Assembly: GCA_036936605.1 (NCBI GenBank) | Contig: JAUPFV010000001.1 | Location: forward strand, 246,510,925 to 246,574,924 | DNA from: Limnanthes douglasii subsp. nivea | Taxonomy: Eukaryota > Streptophyta > Magnoliopsida > Brassicales > Limnanthaceae | Direction: 5' to 3' | Length of the DNA: 64,000 nt | In this document: positions 49,346 to 60,407 of the stretch, in pieces | Numbering within the stretch: position 1 is the first letter of the stretch | How the letters are laid out: the number at the start of each line of letters is the position of its first letter | Notes under the pieces: model-generated | Told to the model about the DNA's origin: nothing | What the model saw: only the letters and a program-made list of their open reading frames with translations | Databases searched by the model: none | Translations under genes and position numbers: made by a program

Positions 49346-50220
49346 TGTTAGAAAAACCATCAATATTCGAACAAGATCCAACCCAGCCCTATCAAGACTC
49401 ACTAGACTGAATCTTAGTCATTCATACGAAGCTGTGACAAATAGTTGGCGAACACCTACCCGAGAGTTCGTATGAGGTAGTACAAACTTCGGCTCTTACC
49501 TTATTTTAAGAACAAAGTTAACAAGAAAAACATAAACTAAACAATCGCACAAAAAGAGATTTACGTGGTTTGAATCGTGAAGAAGTCCTACAACCACATG
49601 CAACATACACTTCTTTTATTAATAAGCACGTTACATAAAGACTTTCAAACATAAAGGACTCAATCACTATTTGTAACAAAATATGACGTGATTCACAAAA
49701 CCCTATCTTCAATGTTTTATCTCTCAACTCACTTATCTCTTAAAAAATCTAGAGCTAGTTCCTCGCTCTGAATAAATATGCAGCTCACATCTCGTCTCGT
49801 CACAAATTGCAAAACTACATTTTCTTCTATTTATAGGTCAACTGTGATAAATTTTAATCCATTAACTAAAACATTTAGTCAATATAGAATGTCAAATTAA
49901 TAGGACTTAACATATAAAACTAAATTAATATAAGATTTAATAAATATAGAAATTTAATTAATATAAAATATTCAATTAATATAAAAAATTCAATTAATAT
50001 AGAGTATCTAATTAATATTGGAAATCCAATTAATACTGAATATCCAATTAATATAGGTAATCCAATTAATATAAGAAATCTAATTAATATGCGAAACCTA
50101 ATTAATATAGAATATCTAATTAATATAAAAATCTAGTTAATGTAGAAATCTAATTAATATAGGAGATTGATTTAGAAAAATAAGATTATGTTTCTCGTTA
50201 CTTTTAGCCTACATTTAACA
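49346..50220 (-). repeat. Outer element, left LTR
   Basis: 875 bp, TGTTAG at one end and TTAACA at the other. It contains an array of short units like TCCAATTAATATAGGAAA at 49890-50160 and a minus-strand TATA box CTATAAATAGAAG at about 49836-49824. Confidence 0.87.
49890..50160. repeat. AATTAATATA tandem array inside LTR
   Basis: About fourteen diverged units of roughly 18-20 bp built on AATTAATAT. The same kind of array occurs at 60950-61140 in the other LTR, with fewer units. Confidence 0.85.
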
Positions 50221-50847
50221 ATTCTCCACCTAGGCTTATAGTAACTTCAATATTTGTTACCTTGATGCTTCAACTACCCACTAGAGATAAACTGTCCACC
50301 TGCATGTCTGGAGTGATCAATTTCATGTAGTCTATAAACTCTATCGAGAAAATCATCCCCAATAGACCAGTGTCCCGACTTCCCGACATTCAAGAAAGCG
50401 ATGGTAACATCCACCTTACCTATCCGGAGATAAAATAGGGCAACAGTTAACAGATGCTCCACAGTTTGAACATTGGAAAGCTCTGACCCATTAAACTTCA
50501 TATCAAGACCTGAACTCAGCAATGGTTGAACTTCCTTTGCAAAGGCCGAACCTAGCTTGAAAATAGATTCCGTAGAGGTATCCACATGTACCATTATGTT
50601 CAAACTTCATCTCAATTCCAGCTCCACCTCGGGCCCCTATTACATCTCCATGACAACCGAAAGTCCAGGGGCTCCTGTTGACGATGTTAGCTGTCCAAAA
50701 TAGCTCATTCAATCAATCTCTTGTTTTGCTAGCTGTCAGAAGCATAATCCTTCCTCAAAGTAAGTCACAACTTACCTTTTCAGTTATTCCATGGTTTGAG
50801 GTACTCTTCAATATTTTAAGCATATGCATACCAAATTTAGAAAAATA
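50221..50847 (-). other. Outer element interior, left part
   Basis: Polypurine tract next to the LTR, then two overlapping minus-strand open stretches, 50274-50603 and 50503-50712. No retrotransposon motif is recognised in them. They may be remnants of a coding region or non-coding. Confidence 0.45.
50843..50847. repeat. Left target-site duplication of gypsy element 2
   Basis: AAATA directly before the 5' LTR; the identical AAATA at 60121-60125 follows the 3' LTR. Confidence 0.92.
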
Positions 50848-51435
50848 TGATAAGGGGGGATTCCCTCAAGTAAGTGCGAGCAAGAGCAAGAGGACCGCAA
50901 ACTTGGATTAGGGCAAGAAATAAAGAAAATGATGAGCTCTACAGTGTTGGCGAGCTCAATGGCAGTCCGAGCCAGAGACAAATCGAGCTCGAAGGCATTA
51001 AGAGAAGAGTTGATCGAGCAGATTAAGGATGCGATGAACATATAATCAAGACTAAATGTAAGATCAAAGAAGATAAGTCGACCACGAGATCAGTGAGCTC
51101 GACCTCGACAAGCCAGAATAAATCTGATCGCACTCAAGGGATGGCCCAATTCGATTTGAATCACATATTAGACATGGTATTTCTTTATTAATTATGTAAC
51201 GCACATTTTGACTTCTAAGTCAAACCGTATTAATTATTATTCTAAAATTATTGGGATAGTGATGTTAGTGATTTAGTGGAGCATTAAGTGTAAACGTGTG
51301 TAACCGCCCACTAACTCGCAACATTATAAATAGGAAGAATTTATTAATGAATAAGATGATCATTTTTTCCTTTATATCTTTCTTGACTAAAATCCCAGTG
51401 ACTTAATCGTGGCAAAACTTGTTATTCTCATAAAA
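50848..51435 (+). repeat. Gypsy element 2, 5' LTR
   Basis: 588 bp, begins TGATAAGGGGGG. The end reads CTCATAAAA where the 3' LTR has CCCGTAACA, so the terminal CA is mutated here. Confidence 0.95.
51325..51332 (+). promoter_or_regulatory. TATA box in 5' LTR of gypsy element 2
   Basis: TATAAATA about 100 bases before the end of the LTR, kept in the 3' LTR as well (near 60010-60017). Confidence 0.65.
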
Positions 51436-51460
51436 AATTGGGTGCCCTCTGTGGGAACTT
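51436..51460 (+). other. Gypsy element 2 primer-binding region
   Basis: AATTGGGTGCCCTCTGTGGG directly after the 5' LTR, a diverged form of the ATTGGCGCCGTCTGTGGGAA region common in plant gypsy elements. The tRNA is not identified. Confidence 0.6.
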
Positions 51461-51474
51461 CTTAACCAATCACC

Positions 51475-53040
51475 ATGGTAGTCACAAGGTCAAGAATCGA
51501 GAAAGACAACGAGGAAACTAGCAAAGCAACGACATACCAAAGATGAGCTATGAATTAACCAGGATGGCGAGACATCCCACATTCCGGTCCTGTAGCTCCC
51601 CAAGAGGGTAATCCCGTAGCACCCCAAGGGGCGGTGGTGATGGAAGAACCATGGATGCAGTGGGGGCTCGCGGAACTAAGGAAGCCATCCCAGCAAATGA
51701 CTCGTCGGTCCTTCAACTAGAGAAAATAATCCACAATCTCCAGGAGGAATAGTTGAAAATAGCGTTTGAACGAGATACAAGGGAACAAGCCATGCACGCC
51801 ACAATGGCAGGAATGAATAACGCTATCCATGCTCTCACTGCAAAGTTCAAGGGAACGAGCAGGACACATCAACTGTTCGGTTCGGAGGCGAGCAAAGTTA
51901 ACATAACGGATCGGTCGTCCAAACGAGATGACAAGCAGGAAGGTGAAGACGAGAGCGGGGATAAGAATCGTAGCAAGGGTCCGCGGGACGAGGCAAAGCA
52001 GACATCGACCAAGCGGGCTCGGGAAAATGAAGATCTCCGTTACAATCAGGTCCACCCGAGGTTGTCAGCCTACATACTAAAGAAATCACCATTCTCTAAG
52101 AAGATTCTCGAAGCTCAGCTCCCGAGGAAGTTCGACCCATTCAGGATGGAAACATATGATGGAGCGGGAGATCCAAATAGGCATTTGGAGCAGTTTAGAA
52201 TCATGATGATGGCCTTCAACCCCAACGATGCGATGTTGTATCGAGCACTGTCCATGACCCTCAAAGGTAACGTCATGGATTGGTTCAGCAGCTTAGCGAA
52301 ATGATCCCTCTATGACATTAGAGGACCGTGGAAAGCATTCGGGAAAAGGTTTGTTGGTAACAAAGAGCTTAAGTACGAGCGGGATTCAATTATGGACTGA
52401 ATGCTTTACCAAATTTGGCCGGAGACATGGAGGTGGCCTCCCTGAAACGAGAGCTCGACCGAAAGGGGGAGCTGTATGTAGATCTCATCAAGTTCCCAAC
52501 TGAGAACATGGGGGACCTGCTCGCCAAGGCATATAATTTTATTAGGGTCGACGATGCCAGAAGGGGAGGGTCACCTTAACGGCGCGGATTAGATTTCAAA
52601 TAAGGTGAAACAGAAAAAAAGGATTGAAGAACAGCCAATGAGGGATTATAACAGGCGACCCTAGTAGCTCGAGCAACCGAATAGACGCTTCACCCCATTG
52701 ACTGCGGCTATCTCGGTGATTTATGATCGAACAAATGGGTGCACGAAGTACCAAGCTCCGCGTATGATGAGCGCACCAGGATTTAAATGATCTAATCGGT
52801 ATTAATGCACATATTATTATGATCATGGAAATTCTACTGAAGAGTGGTGGCAATTAATAGAAGAGATTCAACGTTTGATAGACAATGGCGAGCTGATGCA
52901 GTATATCAAACGATCTCACCCGGATCGCCGTGAGGAAGTTTGTTCTCCAAACAATGAGAAACCGACTAAAGGAGAAGAATAAGAAGTTAACAAGCAATAG
53001 TGGCTTCTCACCATATCAGGGGGGAGCTCAGCCACAGGTC
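51475..53040 (+). pseudogene. Gypsy element 2 gag
   Basis: Starts at the ATG at 51475 (MVVTRSRIEKDNEETSKATT), the usual position after the primer-binding region. TGA interrupts it after 23 residues. The core is open at 51753-52304: a charged region, then SPFSKKILEAQLPRKFDPFR, METYDGAGDPNRHLEQFRIM and NVMDWFSSLAK, the gag capsid core. After a TGA, shifted frames carry KAFGKRFVGNKELKYE and, near 52810-52900, a YYYDHGNSTEEWWQLIEEIQ block, the C-terminal part. Several breaks. Confidence 0.85.
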
Positions 53041-53640
53041 AAGGATCAACTCAAAACAAGCGAGCTAAAAATGAGTTTGACGTGTACAAAATAGATACAA
53101 ATTCTTATCGAAATTGTAGGGACCCGGTAGCCGACCTCACATTCAACGACAACGATCTCAGAGGTGTTAGTGTACCACATGAAAATGCTTTGACTATTCA
53201 CCTAGATATCGGAGGGGTAATGGTTACTCGAGTGCTGGTTGATGGAGGAAGCTCGGCAAATATTATTTTCAAAAGTAGCTTTGATCGTATGCAGAACGTG
53301 CCCCCATACTGGACTACTCATCGGATGTTGGTCGGCTACGAAGGAAGAACCTAACAATGTGTTGGGGAGGTGGAGCTGTTGGTAAAGGTTGGTCACGGAG
53401 CTACGAAGAAGGAACTAAAAACATTGTTCATAATTTCCAATGCACTGAGCCCTTACCATGCCATTATTGGAAGAACATGGCTATATATGATGGAGGAGAC
53501 GCCGTATACATTTTGAAATTGCATCAAATATCTGGTGGGTAGCTTAGTATGAACAATACGAGGCAGCCAGAGAACTGCACGAGCGTGTTATGCGATCGCG
53601 TCAAACCCATCCAAACCTCTCTAATATGAATTAAATGGAG
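53041..53640 (+). pseudogene. Gypsy element 2 protease region
   Basis: 53082-53354 has DLTFNDNDLRGVSVPHENAL and TRVLVDGGSSANIIF, the Tat-type protease motif (DGGSS). It breaks at 53354 and related sequence continues in another frame to about 53640 (a GRTWLYMMEETPYTF-like stretch before RT). Confidence 0.82.
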
Positions 53641-53687
53641 AGGGGGATGTTACGCCTAGAACACTAGATCTCACCTAGCCAGACCCA

Positions 53688-54290
53688 GTGGACGATCCAC
53701 GAGAAAATGAAGATTCAACTATTGTAGATACTACAACTGTGGACATGTTCATAGCTGACAATAGAGTACTTCAGTTGGAAAAAGAGTTGTCCCATGACTC
53801 AAAGGTACATTCTATAGCTTTCTTAGCAAAAAAATTAGATGTCTTTGCTTGGGAGGAAGCTGATGTCTTAGGAGTAAGCCTTTCGATCCTAAGCCATGAA
53901 TTAGCTATCAACCCTTGCTCCAAACCGGTGCGACGGAAGCGCAGGTCTTTTTTAGCAGAAAAGCAGGGCGCTATTTTAGTCGAGGTGACCAAACTAAGCC
54001 AGTTGGGGAACATGTGTTGCAGAAGCCAGATATTTCTGGTAGACTCACAAAATGGTGCATCGAGTTTGGCGAGTATGACATCCGGTTTGAGCTGCGCTTA
54101 GCTATAAAAAGGCAAGTAGTCGCCGATTTCTTAACCAAATTCACCTCCTCAAGAGAACAACAGATTGACAAAGACGACATGCAAGCGATCGAATCAAACC
54201 AATGGATCGTTGACGTCGATGGTGCATCTTCTACGTTGGGTGGAGGAGCAGGTGTTATAATTCAGACTCCAAGTTGTGAGTAGATCAAGA
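53688..54290 (+). pseudogene. Gypsy element 2 RT start joined to RNase H (RT core deleted)
   Basis: 53688-53990 encodes the block before RT and the RT start (HELAINPCSKPVRRKRRSFL, EKQGAILVEVTKLS). Directly after it, the sequence 54000-54283 is RNase H linker (LQKPDISGRLTKWCIEFGEY, VVADFLTKF). The RT fingers, palm and catalytic YVDD region, expected to take about 1 kb, are absent. The junction is at about 53990-54010 and shifts the frame. This copy cannot make its own RT. Confidence 0.85.
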
Positions 54291-54295
54291 AAGTT

Positions 54296-54937
54296 GTGCG
54301 CTTTAATATCCTAGTAATGAATAACGATGCAGAATATGAGGCCGCCCTCTGTGGCATGAAAGTGGCTTTGATATGTGGAGCTCGAAACATCACGGTTAGA
54401 TCCGAATCTCAATTGTTGGTTAATCAAGCACAATGTATTTATGATTTGAGGCAGGAAGGAATCAAGGAGTACCTTGTGATGCTCAAGGAGTACGAATCTA
54501 AATTCACCAGCGTGTTCTATGAGCAGATCCTACGAAACGATAACTCGGGATCCAATACTCTAGCTAAGACCACAGCTTCGGGAGAGCATCCCACAGTCTT
54601 ACTCCAACAACTCCCCATGATAGAGCTCGTATCAGCAACATCGACCATCAATTCAATCACTAATGATGTCGACTGGAAAACTTCATACTTACAGTACTTG
54701 AACCATGGTACCTTGCCCGCAAGTAAGAATGAAGCTCGAGCATTGCAGATCAAAGCAGCTAAATATTGTGTCCTCGACAATATCTTGTATAGGAAGAGTT
54801 CAACCCGACCTTTGCTCCGATGCCTTGATCGCGTGGAAGCCATTTCGATACCGGCTGATCTACATTTAGGAGAAGCAGGGGCTCATTATGGACACCAAAC
54901 ACTGATTCGCCGTTTTCTCCTCGTTGGGTACTATTAG
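54296..54937 (+). pseudogene. Gypsy element 2 second RNase H and integrase N-terminus
   Basis: Open for 213 residues. It starts with an aRNH-type RNase H block (NNDAEYEAALCGMKVALICG, ESQLLVNQAQ) and ends with the integrase N-terminal block (LHLGEAGAHYGHQTLIRRFL). The pair HX..H is followed past the stop at 54935-54937 by CHKCQEYSNKQYIP near 54980-55020, so the zinc finger is split by the stop. Confidence 0.83.
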
Positions 54938-55903
54938 CTTGAGCTAGCAAGTGACACAGAGAATCTTGTATTGCAATGTCACAAGTGTCAAGAGTATTCG
55001 AATAAACAGTATATACCCATCGAACCTATGCTAAACATTCCCGTTCCATGTCCATTTGATAAATGGGAATAGATCTGGTGGGCCCTTTGCCAATGGCCAT
55101 ATGCAAAAGACAGTTTCTTATTATTGCATTATATTGTTTTTCCAAATGGGTTGAGGCTAAAGCTCTGTTCCGAACGCGAACCCATGAGGTATGTAATTTC
55201 ATCCATAATCAAATTTTAACCCGATACAGAATTTTATGGATTTTAATGATAGATAATGGCCCACAATTCCAATTTAATTCTTACCAACTTTTGAAAACGA
55301 TATGGGATTCTCCAGCACTTCTCCACCCCCTACTATCCTTAGGCAAACGGTCAGGTCGAAGTAACTAACATGACACTACTAGAAGGGCTTAAGAAAAAAT
55401 TAGAGGGGGCTAAAGGCAAGTGGTCGGATAAGTTGGCGGAGGTGCTATGGGCGTACCGAACAACCCCCCGCTCCACAACAGGAGATACACCATTTGCTTT
55501 GGTATACGGTGCATAAGAAGTTATTCCAGCAGAGATCATAGTACCAAGCCATAGAATTGAGCACTACAAAGAGGAGGAAAACCTTATAGTCAGGTCAACC
55601 GGCCTGGACCTATTAGATGAGCGACAAGATCAGGCAAGAGTACGAGCAGAACACTATAAAAGTCTAATGAGAGGATGCTTTAATGCTCGTTTGAAGCCGC
55701 ACTCTTTTAAGGAGGAAGATTTAGTCTTAAAGAAGGTGTTTCAGGGCTCCGATAGTGGAACAGGTGGCAAACTAGGACCAAATTGGGAGGGCCCATACAC
55801 AATTATTTCAACAGGGCACCATGGCGCGTACAGATTGGTAGATCAAGATGGTCGTGCACTCAAGAATCCCCGGAATGTTAATCACCTAAGAACAGCTCTT
55901 TGA
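54938..55903 (+). pseudogene. Gypsy element 2 integrase core and pol end
   Basis: 55063-55368 has MGIDLVGPLPMAICKRQFLI, then ALYCFSKWVEA, where the family has ALDYFSKWVEA. The first catalytic Asp is therefore Tyr. The second Asp (MIDNGPQF) and, after a frameshift, the Glu ([10 protein letters not shown]) remain. Then follow [20 protein letters not shown], a stop near 55515, and the clean end 55667-55903 (GGKLGPNWEGPYTIIS ... NPRNVNHLRTAL, stop at 55901-55903). Confidence 0.87.
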
Positions 55904-56443
55904 TTTTTTCAATATAATTTATGCTTTCACCACTGTGTGTTTGTTGAAACTTTCATCCTTACAATCAACGATTGGGTCAATGACCACACCATTTTTGGCT
56001 ACACAACGGACCATACTGAGTCCAGACTAGGTGTTTATAAACACGAACGAGCTAATTGGCCACACCTACGGGGTATGTAACGGCCATATTGTGCCTATAC
56101 TTTGTACTGGGTATATTCGTAAACTGGTTAAAGACCAAGTCTAGAACAGACTACGTAGTAGGGTCTATGAGACCTCACCATGAATTCGCTATTATTGCAC
56201 AAGTTTTCTAAGCTATGCAATGAGCTATACTGAGCTCGGAATTGTTAGGATCTCCATAAAACTCAGCAAACACATACTCTATATTTGCTCCACAAAAGCT
56301 TATAGTGCTAATTAATTCATAGAAGGTAAATCACACATAAATTCAACCCATTGTTTAAATAAAAAAGTACTGCATGTAGTACGAAGTCTTCGATTTTTTA
56401 ACATAAAAACATGAAAGTTCATACAACAAAAGGTAATTCTTTG
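55904..56443. other. Gap between pol end and accessory gene of gypsy element 2
   Basis: 540 bases between two convergent 3' ends. No gene and no tandem array seen. It should hold the 3' ends of both transcripts. Confidence 0.55.
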
Positions 56444-58951
56444 TTACTTAGCACTAGGGGAATGCAGTAGCTTGGCATGATCAACATAAGTATTAGTTTC
56501 TGTGGTTGGTTGAGGTGTTAAGCTCGAGTTTGGTGCAGGGGCTTCAACTAGAGAGGCCAAGGATCCCAGCTTTATCCCAGGATTCAACGTTATAGGCTCT
56601 ACTATAGCCTTCCTGTTCTCCTTGACTATCATCTCCGCAGCAAAAGTAAACACCTGATTTTCCATTTTTACAGCACCCGTTTCCACCTTCATTTGCCACT
56701 GTTGCCGCTCTCGTTCGAGTTGTGCATGTTCCTCCTCGAGCTGAGTGGTCAACTTGCTCATATCAGCAGTTAGAGCTATAATCTGCTCCGCTTGTTCCTC
56801 CACCCTCTTGGCCTGATTGATAGTCATGTCCAACAGGTTCGAGCTTTGAGCATGCAGCTCGTCGTTCCTCTTCAGCAGATTTTCGTTTTGGCTTAACACC
56901 AGCTTGTGGCTCTCGGACATAGTTGCTAGCCTCTCGTAACTGCATTTCACAGTTTCTTGCATGGTGGCAACTATTTTATCTAGTTTATCTTTGGCATCAA
57001 TGGCTTCATGTTTGGTGTTCTTGGCCGAGGTGTAAGCATGCCTCAAACGAATGACCTCTGCAGTTTTATGTTTAGCTGAGCCAAAAACCATGGCTTCGGC
57101 TTTCCACTTCTCCATAGCCACCACTTCAGTTGGGGACATGTTTCGATATCCCAACACGAAGAAGTTGTGATGCAGCTGCATACAAGTAAAAAATTTAAAT
57201 TATATCCTTAATATTTAGTTAAACATTTTCAGATCCCAAGATTTTTACCTCGATTACCAGCTCTACTTATCTTTGCCATATCTCAGGAATCGAAATCTTG
57301 TCACAATATGACAAGTCAGGAATCCTGCGGAGCTGCTTAAACATGTAGGAAGATGAGCGAGAAATGTTGATCTTCTGTGGTCTCTCTTCTATATGCGCCC
57401 TCTATTGGCTAGACCGGCTCCTTTGTCATCACCCTTGTTTTTCTCACTGGCTTCTACTGAGGGCGGCAGGTTCTCCATGGTGGAGCTAAGCACCAGTTGC
57501 TTTCTCTTGTTGGAAGGAGCTGGAGGCACAATTTTATTTTTCTAAGGCTCATTCCCATGCCTCATCCCCCACGAGATCAATCGTCTCCCCTACAGCCCGT
57601 GGATTTTGATCATTACCTACTTGTTTTGCCATTTGGATGAGGGGACAAGTTCTTTCCCCAGAAGTAGCTTTAGCGCTATCATTCTCTTCATCTCTCAATT
57701 GTAATCTCCTCATGTTCAAGGGAACAACGTCCTCAATCACCCTTGGTTTCTTGCTCCAGGGATTATTTAACGAACCATAGTGGGTCTCTTCATCATCTTC
57801 TTCTCTATCTGCTTGGACCCTACTGGGCTGAGCAGCTTCAGGAACCTTAGGCGCTTCTTTTTCAGATTGATCAACTATTTTTTCTTGGTTTTTTACGATG
57901 TTGTTTCATTGCTCACAAGATTGAGCAGGAGCGAAAGACGAATCCCTAACTTTACCACCCTTTCGAACCACATGTGGTACTACCAGCCAAACGCCGACAT
58001 TGTTTCTATCCCGGTACTTCTGCTCTAAAAGTGCCCTAATACGATCCATAGTAGCTTCTGAACTGTCTGCCATGTTAACCTCTCTGTCTTTTGCGATTCT
58101 CAGCTCCGAAATCGACCACAACCCTGACCTCAGATAGTTGTATCATGTGAAAAGTTGCTTAAGGTCTTGTTACCTAGCTTCACAGGCCAAGTTACTAACT
58201 CTGATCAAGGAATTTACGTAATCCACTGGTCTCCCTTCCTTCCACCAACTCTGATTCGACAATTCACCTGAGCAAAGACGGATATATTAGTTATTAATTT
58301 TACAAGGGATCGAGCAAATTTTTGTCTCTCGCAATCCTGTTATTACTTACAATTTTTCTTTCACTTCATTTCTAGTTGAAGGTTTAAGGTGGGGGTGCTA
58401 TGTTCCCAGTTACCCGACATAAAGACAAAGAAGTTCTTCCAGTTCCTATCAGAGGAGGGGAGCTCCACAATTTTCTTAACCCCTTTAAAGTGGGTATAAA
58501 ATAAAGGGGCTTTTGACATTTTGGTCACTTCAGTGCGAGATAGCAAGTCCGCCATGCATATTTATGTTTTAAGCAAGCGTGATCTGAGCACCATGCTAAG
58601 CAATAGTCTCGAACCATTGGTTGATATTTGAGTAGGGCAGATGACAAGCACACTAAAATAGTCACGAGTAAGCTCGGGAAGTGGCAATCTTAGCCATCAA
58701 TCGAATAGGGTAGTGAAAAGGCATATCTCTATTTCTTGTGTATGGTAATGGTGTTTTCCTATATTGGGAGCCCTAATAGTCACATCCTCAGAGATGCCAC
58801 ATCTGTCCATGAGGATGGGAACTTTATCATCATCTAAGTTAGTATATTTAGGGGCTATTTGGGAGAAATAACTTTCTAAATCGTTGATTTCTTCGTATAT
58901 GGGCTCTGTAATTTTGTCAGCTTTAGCCTTTGTTTCCTTTTTTGGTGCCAT
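56444..58951 (-). pseudogene. Antisense accessory gene of gypsy element 2
   Basis: Opposite to gag-pol, starting at the ATG at 58951 (MAPKKETKAKADKITEPIYE). Blocks that look like exons, with GT-AG edges read by eye: 58951-58351 (donor GTAAGT), 58267-58174, 58128-57249 and 57175-56444 (acceptor TATGCAG). The first part contains an acidic start and, near 58400-58550, KAPLFYTHFKGVKKIVELPS and RNWKNFFVFMSGNW, which resemble the Transposase_28 domain of plant gypsy elements. The last exon is a long coiled coil (KRVEEQAEQIIALTADMSKL, EEEHAQLERERQQWQMKVE). Stops in the first and third blocks (58697, 57906, 57549) make this copy a pseudogene. Function unknown. Confidence 0.72.
58268..58350 (-). other. 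Predicted intron in antisense accessory gene
   Basis: 83 nt on the minus strand, starting GTAAGTAATA and ending TTTGCTCAG, close to plant splice consensus. Removing it would join the block ending ...ERKI to GELSNQSWWKEGRPVDYV. Confidence 0.5.
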
Positions 58952-59537
58952 GGTTTTTATAGAAACTACAATAAGGTAAGGATACGAATCAGAATGTTTA
59001 TAGCAGGCAAGGGCAATCGATTCGGCTTAGGAAGATATGTTTTTTGGGAAAAACCTACTCATAGAAGTTGCAAACCTAAAATCTAGGGTTCTCCCATGTG
59101 TTTAGTGAGAAGTGTGTATTTGTTAAGAAATAATTTACCTGAATGATGTTGAAGAACGTGATAGCAAACACCTTGGTTGTAGATAGTGAGTGTTTTTCTA
59201 GCAAAAATGAAGTGAGATAATTTCAGAATTGATAAATTTCTCTCAAGAAAATGGACACAATAATAGTTTGAATGAGTATACACCTTTCCAAATAAGCGTG
59301 TGGCGTCATTGATTTCTTAAAAGTTGTCGCAAAATTGAATCGCCAAGCGTTGTCTCCAAGAAACGACGATGTCAGAACCGTCGCAGTTACATTAATGACA
59401 CGTGTCAACAGAAGAAGTAGCAAGACGTTTCGAATCACCATGCGACTATTTGTGGAAATTAATTTAATATTTTATTTTATTTTTATTTTACAGGTTTACT
59501 AATATTTTTAATAAACCTATAAACTAGGTGGGAGCCC
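58952..59537 (-). promoter_or_regulatory. Upstream region of antisense accessory gene
   Basis: 586 bases between the accessory ATG and the 3' LTR. If the gene is transcribed from its own promoter, it should lie here or in the 3' LTR. No clear TATA box in good position was identified. The right edge (AGGTGGGAGCCC, 59527-59537) is the likely polypurine tract of the element. Confidence 0.35.
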
Positions 59538-60120
59538 TGATAAGGGGAGATTCCCTCAAGTAAGTACGAGCACGAGCAAGAGGACCGCAAACTTGGATTA
59601 GAGCAAGAAAAAAAATGAGCTCTACAGCGTTGGCGAGCTCAAGGGCAGTCCGAGCTCGGAGACAGATCGATCTCAAAGGCATTAAGAGAAGAGTTGATTG
59701 ACCAGATTAAGGATGCGATGAACATATGATCAAGACTAAGTGTGAGCTCAAAGAAGATAAGTCGAACACGAGATCAGTGAGCTCGACCTCGACAAGCCAG
59801 AATATATCTGATCACACTCAAGGGATGGCCCAATTCGTTTTGAAGCACAGATCAGACAGGGCGTTTCTTTATTAATTATGTAACACACGTTTTGACTTCT
59901 AAGTCAAACCTTATTAATTACTTACTCCAAAATTATAGGGATAGTGATGACAGTGAGTTAGTGGAGTATTAAGTGTAAACGTGTGTAACTGCCCACTAAC
60001 TCGCAACATTATAAATAGGAAGAACCTATCCATGAATGAGATGATCTTTTTTTACCTTATCTCTTTCTTGACTAAAATCCCAATGACTTAATCGTGGAAA
60101 AACTTGTTATTCCCGTAACA
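59538..60120 (+). repeat. Gypsy element 2, 3' LTR
   Basis: 583 bp, starts TGATAAGGGG and ends TAACA. It is preceded by a purine-rich tract and followed by AAATA. Confidence 0.95.
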
Positions 60121-60125
60121 AAATA
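60121..60125. repeat. Right target-site duplication of gypsy element 2
   Basis: AAATA, identical to 50843-50847. Confidence 0.92.
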
Positions 60126-60407
60126 GCTAGTGAATGACATTAATATCAGGTCATTGTCAATCCTACACCTCTTCAGGTACTTCTTGGATTGAATTTCCAC
60201 CTGTTTCGATAAGCCTTCAACTGCCTCTAGCCGAATCCCAACAGATTCATTCTTCATACTAGACGCTTATTTAAACACTTCCCTCATGGAATCTATTATT
60301 ATGACTCGCTTGACTTTATTTCAAGATCCATGATTTTCATCTTTATAATTTTTCTTTTTCACCAAAAACGAATATTGATTTCAGATCTCCATGCTCACTG
60401 CACCACT
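60126..60407 (-). other. Outer element interior, right part
   Basis: About 280 bases that continue the interior of the copia-like element after the gypsy insertion. A short minus-strand open stretch (60257 downward, MKNESVGIRLEAVEGLSKQV) looks helical and may be the start of a former gag, but this is only a guess. Confidence 0.4.

Larger units (their letters stand above)
50848..60120 (+). mobile_element. Ty3/gypsy (Tat-like) LTR retrotransposon, element 2
   Basis: 9273 bp, flanked by an exact 5 bp target-site duplication and inserted in the copia-like element. gag-pol is on the plus strand (51475-55903). An accessory gene on the minus strand (58951-56444) converges on pol and lies before the 3' LTR. 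The core of the reverse transcriptase is missing. Hand comparison of the LTRs gives about 55 differences in 585 positions (roughly 9-10%). Confidence 0.94.

Noticed and set aside
51717..52092. Minus-strand frames opposite gag of gypsy element 2
   Set aside because: The plus strand carries the conserved gag core.
54517..54950. Minus-strand frames opposite RNase H and integrase of gypsy element 2
   Set aside because: Shadows of plus-strand pol.
59083..59441. Minus-strand frames upstream of the antisense accessory gene
   Set aside because: No motif, and they lie in the expected promoter and leader region.
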